Shown here one piece after another: positions 13,393 to 18,477 of a stretch of DNA of 18,477 nt; the stretch's first letter is position 1; every line of letters starts with the position of its first letter. The stretch covers positions 1 through 18,477 of the forward strand of contig CADBKS010000036.1 of NCBI GenBank assembly GCA_902795255.1, given 5' to 3'. The position numbers and the translations under genes are program-made. Under the pieces are notes generated by a model. The model did not search any database. It was given only the letters and a program-made list of their open reading frames with translations, and was not told the DNA's origin. Origin of the DNA: an uncultured Chloroflexota bacterium. GTDB lineage: Bacteria; Chloroflexota; Anaerolineae; Anaerolineales; Anaerolineaceae.

Positions 13393-14484
13393 TTAATACC
13401 TGTTGAGCTGAAAATTCTCATCCACGCCGCGGGCCATGGCGGCGGCCAGTTCGGAGAGCACCTCCAGGTCGCTGACGTCGCAGACCTCGATCGGGGTATG
13501 GGTATAGCGGGCGGGGAAACCCATCTCCAGGCAGGCAACGCCGTCCTGTTCCAGCTGCAGATAAGCCGCGTCCGTGACGATCCCGAGCGAGGCGAAGCGC
13601 TGGAGCGGCAGACCGTTTTCGGCCGCGCAGCGTTTGCAGAGTCTGAACATCGGCTCATGCGGAAGCGTGCCGTTCAGGGTGCCGCGGCCGTGGAAGGAAT
13701 AAAGCGAAACACAGGCCCCTTCGCCCAGTTTGTCCTCATAGTGCGTTCCCAGGTCCTGGGTATCGCCGGCCAGCACCACATCCATCATGATCGCCATATC
13801 CGGCTTCACGGTGCGGGCGGCCATCATGGCGCCGCGGAGGTTGAACTCCTCCCAGACCGTCCCGACGATGTAAGTATCGCAGTCCGGCCGGTCCGTGGCC
13901 AGTTTTTCGGCGATGGCGACCAGGGCGGTGCAGGCGCCGCGGTTATCGACGGCTGTGCCGGTGACACGGGTGCCCATCAGCTGTTCAAAGGCCGGTTTAT
14001 AGATCACCGGGCAGCCGACTTCGATCCCGAGCGCCCGGACTTCTTTATCGCTTTTGGCACCGACATCGATAAACAGTTTTGTCACCACGTCGACTTTATA
14101 TTTTTCCTCGGCAGACGAGGCGTGATGGGCCTTGAGGCCGAAAACGCCTTTATGCCATTTGCCGTCTTCGGAGCGGATGAGCAGCTGCAGGCCTGGCAGG
14201 ACTTTTTCCGGGATCCCGCCCAGACGGTCCACCTGGATGTAGCCGTTGGGTTCGATGCGGCGGACGATGAAACCGAGCTGGTCCATATGGGCGAAGATCA
14301 TCAGGCGGGGAAGCTCCGCACCGCGTTTTCCGCTGATTTTTCCGATGACGTTGCCGACGTGGTCGATCGTGACTTCATCGCAGAAGGGCTTCAGGTGATC
14401 CACCATTTTGTATGCCATTTCGCTTTCATATCCGCTCGGGGCGGGGGTCAGCATAAATTCTTTCAGTAAATTCATCATGTCCAT
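13393..14484 (-). CDS. M42-family metallopeptidase (glutamyl/leucyl aminopeptidase type)
   Basis: A 363-residue cytoplasmic di-metal aminopeptidase of family M42, which forms large tetrahedral dodecamers and trims short peptides. Metal ligands and catalytic residues are all present: His66 and Asp68 in AHMDQLGF, bridging Asp180 in TAVDNRGA, catalytic Glu212 and ligand Glu213 in WEEFNLRGA, Asp235 in MMDVV, and His329 in ARYTHTPIEV. Length is normal. AAGGAG lies 11 bp before the ATG and the upstream gene ends 15 bp away, so it is the last gene of the right-hand cluster. A role in recycling peptides taken up or released outside is possible but not shown. The exact specificity cannot be read from the sequence. 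Confidence 0.93.
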   Translation of the reverse strand: MDMMNLLKEFMLTPAPSGYESEMAYKMVDHLKPFCDEVTIDHVGNVIGKISGKRGAELPRLMIFAHMDQLGFIVRRIEPNGYIQVDRLGGIPEKVLPGLQLLIRSEDGKWHKGVFGLKAHHASSAEEKYKVDVVTKLFIDVGAKSDKEVRALGIEVGCPVIYKPAFEQLMGTRVTGTAVDNRGACTALVAIAEKLATDRPDCDTYIVGTVWEEFNLRGAMMAARTVKPDMAIMMDVVLAGDTQDLGTHYEDKLGEGACVSLYSFHGRGTLNGTLPHEPMFRLCKRCAAENGLPLQRFASLGIVTDAAYLQLEQDGVACLEMGFPARYTHTPIEVCDVSDLEVLSELAAAMARGVDENFQLNRY

Positions 14485-14499
14485 GGTTTGTTATTCTCC

Positions 14500-14877
14500 T
14501 TATCTGGCTCCGGTGCTGCGGATCACGTTCAGGATCTGCAGGATCACGCCGTTTTGTTCCCGGTCTGTTTTTTCCAGGTCGATCGTCCGGTCTTTCGCCC
14601 GGTCGAGCAGCTCCTGCCCGTATTCGCGGATCTCCGGGACGAGTGTCTCGTCTCCTTCTATTTTATACTGATAACAGAGGATCTTCAGCAGGGTGATGAG
14701 GTTTTCATCCGATCTGTCGGCAGCATACGCTTCCGCCGCGGCGGCGCGGTCCGCCCCGGAAAGATCCCCGATGTCAAAGGGCTGTTCCTTCTGCCGGATG
14801 TTTGCGCTGATCCAGGTGACGGCCAGGAGCCCGATCAGCATGAGCGCAAAAATGGTATAGACGGTCGATCTTTTCAT
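14500..14877 (-). CDS. small membrane-anchored protein of unknown function
   Basis: A 125-residue protein with a basic N-terminus (MKRS), one hydrophobic segment (about 6-26, VYTIFALMLIGLLAVTWIS) and a charged helical remainder rich in Asp, Glu and Arg. A segment such as ADRSDENLITLLKILCYQY resembles a tetratricopeptide-like helix pair, but this is not firm. The first segment may be an uncleaved anchor with the rest outside the cell. It starts 3 bp after the stop of the SurA/PrsA-like gene and ends 15 bp before the M42 gene, so the three are likely co-transcribed. The ribosome site is weak (GGATTGAGA), in line with coupling to the gene before it. Confidence 0.75.
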   Translation of the reverse strand: MKRSTVYTIFALMLIGLLAVTWISANIRQKEQPFDIGDLSGADRAAAAEAYAADRSDENLITLLKILCYQYKIEGDETLVPEIREYGQELLDRAKDRTIDLEKTDREQNGVILQILNVIRSTGAR

Positions 14878-14880
14878 TTC

Positions 14881-16008
14881 TCAATCCGTTCCAAACTGTA
14901 TGTCCGCCTGATCCAGCAGCTGCTGTTTCAGCCCGGTCAGGTATTCTTTTGAGGCTTCCCGGATGATGGCTTCCCGGATCCGGTCCGCGGCTTCTTCTGC
15001 GGGAACAACGCCGGCCGGCAGGTCACCGTAATATTCCAGAACGGCATATCCGTTCGGGATCATGTAGGCGGTGCTGATCTCGCCGATTTCCGTAAAGGTA
15101 GCCGCACGGTCATAATAATCCTGCGCGAAGCGGGTGGAATCGGGATGGAAGTAGTTCACCTTCGCGGAGCTTCCGGGCTCCAGGTCTTCAAGCACCTCAT
15201 CAAAGGTCGTCTCACCGTTCAGCAGCGCTTCGTAGACCGGTTCGACTTCATCGGCCAGGGCGTGATAATGAGCCTCGACCTGTGCGTCCAGATTGCTGAC
15301 GCCCAGCTGCCGGGCCTGCCGCAGAAAAGTGATGACGGATTCGCTGAACAGGAATTCCGCCTTGCGGATGAGTTTCAGATCGACCGGGCGGTAAACCACC
15401 AGTTCACCGTTCAGCATGGCCGATTCAAAGGCATTTTCATCAGCATCGAAGCGTTCCTTCTGGATGCTGTAAAGTTCATCGTAATAGTCAAGCACCTCTT
15501 CGTCGGAGGGCTCGGGATAAAGGCTGAGCCAGTAATTTTCCAGCGCGGAGACCAGTGCCGAGCGTTCGGCGGTCTCGCGGTAGGTTTCCCGGGATTCCCC
15601 GAGGACTTTCAGCAGGGCGTCGACCTGCTCATCCATGGCTTCCCGGTCAAGATTGGGGTAACTGCTGCGGACGTAGCTTTCCACAGCTTCGATCATTTTG
15701 CCGTAGCGGCGTTCGGTTTCGGCTTTGGTTTCTTCGGCCTGATCCAGGCCCAGACGTTTCGCCTCATTGATGCAGGCCTGTTCCGCGATCAGGGTCAGCA
15801 GGGTCTTGCGCCTTGTTTCCGCCAGTGCGGCCTCATCATCGGAAGAGGCGGTCCCGCCTGCCGAATGCATCCGGCGGGTGACGAGAGATTCCGGGATCGG
15901 TACACCGCCGACCCGGGCAGCGGCCGGATCCTCCTGCGCGCGGACCGCGGAAGCTGTCAGCACCGGCAGGATCAGGAAAATGATCAGAATAATCGTTCGT
16001 TTCAGCAT
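14881..16008 (-). CDS. secreted SurA/PrsA-like foldase with degenerate PpiC domain
   Basis: A 375-residue exported protein of the SurA N-domain/parvulin kind, which helps secreted proteins fold outside the membrane. A Sec signal (MLKRTIILIIFLILPV, cleavage near AVRA) has no lipobox Cys, unlike typical Firmicute PrsA lipoproteins. Next come VGGVPIPESLVTRRM, a helical chaperone region (about 60-180) and a poorly conserved parvulin-like segment (about 205-330) with the family-like run IGEISTAYMIPNGYAVLEYYGD. The C-terminal helix REAIIREASKEYLTGLKQQL matches foldase ends. Usual active-site residues are not evident, so it may be a chaperone without isomerase activity. The ATG lies 12 bp after a strong hairpin and has no clear ribosome site. 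It follows the NMT1-like binding-protein gene in the same direction. Confidence 0.78.
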   Translation of the reverse strand: MLKRTIILIIFLILPVLTASAVRAQEDPAAARVGGVPIPESLVTRRMHSAGGTASSDDEAALAETRRKTLLTLIAEQACINEAKRLGLDQAEETKAETERRYGKMIEAVESYVRSSYPNLDREAMDEQVDALLKVLGESRETYRETAERSALVSALENYWLSLYPEPSDEEVLDYYDELYSIQKERFDADENAFESAMLNGELVVYRPVDLKLIRKAEFLFSESVITFLRQARQLGVSNLDAQVEAHYHALADEVEPVYEALLNGETTFDEVLEDLEPGSSAKVNYFHPDSTRFAQDYYDRAATFTEIGEISTAYMIPNGYAVLEYYGDLPAGVVPAEEAADRIREAIIREASKEYLTGLKQQLLDQADIQFGTD

Positions 16009-16016
16009 GGTCTCAT

Positions 16017-16047
16017 GAAAATCCCCGGGAGAGGACCTCCCGGGGAT
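16017..16047 (-). terminator. hairpin between NMT1-like gene and foldase gene
   Basis: A perfect 11-bp stem ATCCCCGGGAG / CTCCCGGGGAT with a 5-base loop is followed on the minus strand by a short UUU tract before the foldase ATG. It is either an attenuator limiting expression of the foldase, small membrane protein and peptidase, or a structure protecting the binding-protein mRNA. The U tract is short, so termination should be partial. Confidence 0.65.
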
Positions 16048-16071
16048 CGTGCTTATTTCAGAGCGGCCGGA

Positions 16072-17160
16072 TTATTCGGCAGCGTAGCGGGCGGAGATGG
16101 AAGCAACGTCGATGCTGTCCATCAGCTGTTCAACGTGAGAGTAGTCGATGTTTTCATCGATGAACTCGTTGGTGTAGACACGGTCGAGCGGAATTTCTTC
16201 GGTGATCGTGCCGCTTTCAAGGGCAGCCTTCATGTTCAGGGCCCAGGCGTCTTCCCACTGCTTGCCGGGGACGCTCAGGATGCGGGCTTCGGTTTCGGAA
16301 CCCGGGGCACCGAACATCTGATAATTGCGGCCTTCCTGAATGTAGACAGCGGCCTTCCAGGTCACGTCGATGTTCGGGAATGTGTCAGCCATGATGGCGG
16401 CTGCGGCTTCCGGATTGTAGTGGACGGCGTAAACAGCCTGCTGGATCGCGTGGACGAAGTTGGCGACCAGTTCCGGATCGGATTCGATCAGGGCGGTGGA
16501 GGTCACCAGCGGGTTGGAGCTGGTCTGCAGGACATCCTGACCATCGATGTAGCGGAAGTCATAGTTCTGGCCGATCAGCTGCCAGGTTTCGCCCGGCCAG
16601 GAGAAGAGCATGTCGAGTTTGCCTTCAGCGACCTGGACGTAGCGGTTTTCACCGGCAACGACGAATTCGATATCGTTGGCAACGTCAACACCGGCAGCGA
16701 CGAGGGTCGGGGTGACGAGCATTTCCCAGGAGGGATCGCCGAGCGCGACGGTCAGTTTGTGACCGTATTTTTCCTGGGCGCCGATCATATCGGACCAGTC
16801 CTTGATCGGGGAGTCGGTCAGGACAGCCATACCCCAGATGTTGATCTGGTCATAACCGACAACAGCGATGGAAGGCAGACCTTCAGCGATGGCGGAAAGA
16901 ACATACATCGGGCCCGGGCCGCAGAACTGGGCCTGTCCGGTGGCGACCATCTTCTGGTCGGTGGTACCGAAGGCTTCCATGATGTTCATGGTGATACCCT
17001 GTTCCGCAAGCAGCATTTTCGCGATGTAGAACGGGGAGTCTTCGAGCACTTCAACGGTTCGCGGGACGACATAGGTGAATTCTTTTGCGGAATCCGCCAT
17101 GGTCGGCATCGCGCAGACGAGAAGGGCAAGAACCAAAACAACAAATACTAACTTTTTCAT
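16072..17160 (-). CDS. NMT1/SsuA/TauA-like solute-binding protein
   Basis: A 362-residue secreted binding protein of the NMT1/SsuA/TauA group, which delivers sulfonates, nitrate-like anions or pyrimidine thiamine precursors to an SsuBC-type importer. The signal peptide MKKLVFVVLVLALLVCAMPTMA ends before DSAKEF; its Cys is not in a standard lipobox. Landmarks are SPFYIAKMLLAEQGI (the usual helix that carries the substrate-facing start), VATGQAQFCGPGPMYVLSA, and GKLDMLFSWPGETWQLIG. AAAGGAG lies 8 bp before the ATG. The permease and ATPase genes lie directly upstream in the same direction, and a small hairpin (17188-17207, AACGGCA stem) is in the gap. Which of the known ligand types applies cannot be decided from the sequence. 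Confidence 0.88.
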   Translation of the reverse strand: MKKLVFVVLVLALLVCAMPTMADSAKEFTYVVPRTVEVLEDSPFYIAKMLLAEQGITMNIMEAFGTTDQKMVATGQAQFCGPGPMYVLSAIAEGLPSIAVVGYDQINIWGMAVLTDSPIKDWSDMIGAQEKYGHKLTVALGDPSWEMLVTPTLVAAGVDVANDIEFVVAGENRYVQVAEGKLDMLFSWPGETWQLIGQNYDFRYIDGQDVLQTSSNPLVTSTALIESDPELVANFVHAIQQAVYAVHYNPEAAAAIMADTFPNIDVTWKAAVYIQEGRNYQMFGAPGSETEARILSVPGKQWEDAWALNMKAALESGTITEEIPLDRVYTNEFIDENIDYSHVEQLMDSIDVASISARYAAE

Positions 17161-17218
17161 CTCTTACTCCTTTTTGAGAATTTGCTGAACGGCACATTGA
17201 TGCCGTTAAACCCGATTA

Positions 17219-17977
17219 TCAGCTCTTCCAGTAGATGATTTTGTTCTGCAGGAAGGCGACCAGACCGTACATGAACAGTCCGATGATGGTGACGAAAAAG
17301 ATGCAGGCGAAAGACTCGGTGGTCTTGAGGAATTGGGAGTAGTAAATGATGCGGGCTCCCAGCCCTTCATTCCCGCCGACGTATTCCGCGGAGACCGCGG
17401 CGGTCGTCGCGAAGATCGCGCTCAGACGGACACCGGTGAAGATGTCCAGCGCGGCGGTCGGATAGATCACATGGCGCAGCGACTGGAGCTTGGAAGCCCC
17501 CATGGACTGCATGAGCTCGTGCCGGATCAGCGGCACGTTGAGGATCCCCGTGCAGGTGTTCATGTTCACGATGGCGAAAGCCTGGATGACAACGCCGATG
17601 GTGCGGACACGCTGGCCATAGCCCAGGAAGAGCATCAGCAGCGGCAGCAGGACGATCAGCGGTGTGGTGACCAGAACGATGATGTAAGGGGAGAGCGCGG
17701 AGCTCAGCAGCTTGCTGGAGGTCACCAGCGTCGCGAGCAGAATGCCGAAGGGGACCGCGATCAGGAACCCGAGCAGCACCGTCTCGAAGGTGATCAGGAT
17801 GTGCGGGGCGAAGGTCGGGAAGTCGTTGATCATGCATTTGAAGATATCCGACGGGGCGGGAAGCATCCATTTGGGGATGTTCCGGCTGACGCACATATAC
17901 TGCCAGAACCCGAAGAGCGCGGCAAATACCAGCACCGGGAGCAGAACATTCAGGATCGATTTTCCGAATTTTTTCAT
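17219..17977 (-). CDS. SsuC/TauC-like permease
   Basis: A 252-residue inner-membrane permease of the nitrate/sulfonate/taurine type, working as a homodimer with the neighbouring ATPase and binding protein. About six membrane segments are visible (about 9-30, 60-85, 92-118, 125-145, 180-200 and 222-243). The family segment PAPSDIFKCM follows the first helix, the coupling loop with GASKLQSLRHVIYPTA is at 160-175, and the sequence AEYVGGNEGLGARI (197-210) is typical of SsuC/TauC. AAAGGAG is 8 bp upstream of the ATG, 14 bp after the ATPase stop, so these genes form one operon. Length matches the family. Confidence 0.93.
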   Translation of the reverse strand: MKKFGKSILNVLLPVLVFAALFGFWQYMCVSRNIPKWMLPAPSDIFKCMINDFPTFAPHILITFETVLLGFLIAVPFGILLATLVTSSKLLSSALSPYIIVLVTTPLIVLLPLLMLFLGYGQRVRTIGVVIQAFAIVNMNTCTGILNVPLIRHELMQSMGASKLQSLRHVIYPTAALDIFTGVRLSAIFATTAAVSAEYVGGNEGLGARIIYYSQFLKTTESFACIFFVTIIGLFMYGLVAFLQNKIIYWKS

Positions 17978-17991
17978 TTGATCACGCTCCT

Positions 17992-18477
17992 TTACTTGAT
18001 ATTCTTGAGTTCCAGCTTGCCGATCAGGTCGGTCAGGCGGTGTTCGTATTCCGCGAAATGCGGGTCGGCGATCATGGAAAGGCTCCTCGGCCGCGGCAGG
18101 TCGATGTCGACCTTTTCCAGCAGACGGCCGGGCTGCGTTCCCATCACGTAAATGCTGTTGGAAAGCAGTACCGCTTCCTCAACATTGTGCGTGATGAAGA
18201 TGATGGTGATGCCGAGTTTCTTCCAGATGCCCAGCAGCTCCATGTTCAGCTGCTCCCGCATCATTTCGTCGAGCGCGCCGAACGGTTCATCCATCAGCAG
18301 AATCTCCGGTTTGTGGGCCATCGCGCGGATGACGCCGGCACGCTGCAGGGCGCCGCCGGAAACTTCGACCGGATAGGATTTTTTGAATTTCGTAAGGCCG
18401 ACCATGTCGAAAAGCTCGTCTACATATTGATCCGCGGCCGGGTCGGTGTTCCCGAGGATCTTGTTGGTAAGGCCGGC
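17992..18477 (-). CDS. SsuB/TauB-like ATPase, 5' end outside the window
   Basis: The C-terminal 161 residues of an ABC ATPase for the SsuC-like permease; the reading frame stays open to the right edge, so the start and Walker A lie outside. Visible are a helical-domain piece (AGLTNKILGNTDPAADQYVD, then ELFDMVGL), the signature VSGGALQR, Walker B EILLMDEP, D-loop GALD and the switch His in IIFITHNVEEAVLLS. The signature has ALQR where LSGGMxQR is usual, a mild departure. The C-terminal part PRPRSLSMIADPHFAEYEHRL is typical of this subfamily. An internal ATG at 18405 is not the true start. It is the first known gene of the right-hand operon; its promoter is not in view. Confidence 0.93.
   Translation of the reverse strand, partial: AGLTNKILGNTDPAADQYVDELFDMVGLTKFKKSYPVEVSGGALQRAGVIRAMAHKPEILLMDEPFGALDEMMREQLNMELLGIWKKLGITIIFITHNVEEAVLLSNSIYVMGTQPGRLLEKVDIDLPRPRSLSMIADPHFAEYEHRLTDLIGKLELKNIK

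Noticed and set aside
12420..13658. Minus-strand open frame of 412 codons over the BtpA-family gene
   Set aside because: The BtpA-family reading on the plus strand has motifs, promoter and ribosome site; this frame also crosses the terminator and the heptad element.
15145..17151. Long plus-strand open frame of 668 codons
   Set aside because: It is antisense to the foldase and NMT1-like genes, has no ribosome site, and reads as a low-complexity shadow caused by codon bias.

Overview
The window looks like the chromosome of a Clostridia-type Firmicute, probably an uncultured gut or rumen lineage (Oscillospirales or Christensenellales-like; this placement is inference). The grounds are moderately high GC, AAGGAGG-type ribosome sites before most genes, sigma-A-like promoters, strong intrinsic terminators and a very transporter-rich gene content. 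No rRNA, tRNA, CRISPR array, intact transposase or phage gene was seen.

Layout, left to right. (1) Positions 112-658 hold two broken genes facing left: the N-terminal 109 residues of an ABC ATPase joined out of frame to the C-terminal end of a type I 3-dehydroquinate dehydratase (aroD). (2) Positions 661-3800 complete importer A: a two-domain permease, a periplasmic-type binding protein and a promoter. (3) Positions 3920-5696 are a small accessory block: two unrecognised genes pointing away from each other, with a perfect 31-bp palindrome and a matching half-site between them. (4) Positions 5697-6068 are an AT-rich island without a confident gene, ending in a perfect 44-bp palindrome. (5) Positions 6123-11104 are importer B: an ATPase with two large insertions, a two-domain permease and a binding protein. 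(6) Positions 11164-12297 hold a hairpin-rich repeat and a binding-protein gene that has lost its 5' end. (7) Positions 12383-13306 carry a BtpA/SgcQ-family TIM-barrel gene with its own promoter and terminator, the second plus-strand gene of the window. (8) From 18477 down to 13393 runs a third minus-strand cluster: SsuB/TauB-like ATPase, permease, NMT1-like binding protein, a secreted SurA/PrsA-like protein, a small membrane protein and an M42 metallopeptidase.

Importers A and B are built the same way: binding protein first, then an intrinsic terminator, then a 63-70 bp element made of phase-locked 7-bp units with inverted symmetry, then permease and ATPase separated by 2 bp. This should give much more binding protein than membrane complex. 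The same 7-bp-unit element occurs a third time after the M42 gene. No substrate can be read from the sequence for any of the importers.

The points most worth checking are the heptad-phased intergenic element, the enlarged ATPase of importer B, the palindrome and half-site pair around the two unknown genes, the TGAGTCA-bounded hairpins, and the two truncation points (about 314-339 and about 12297), the first of which could be an assembly chimera.
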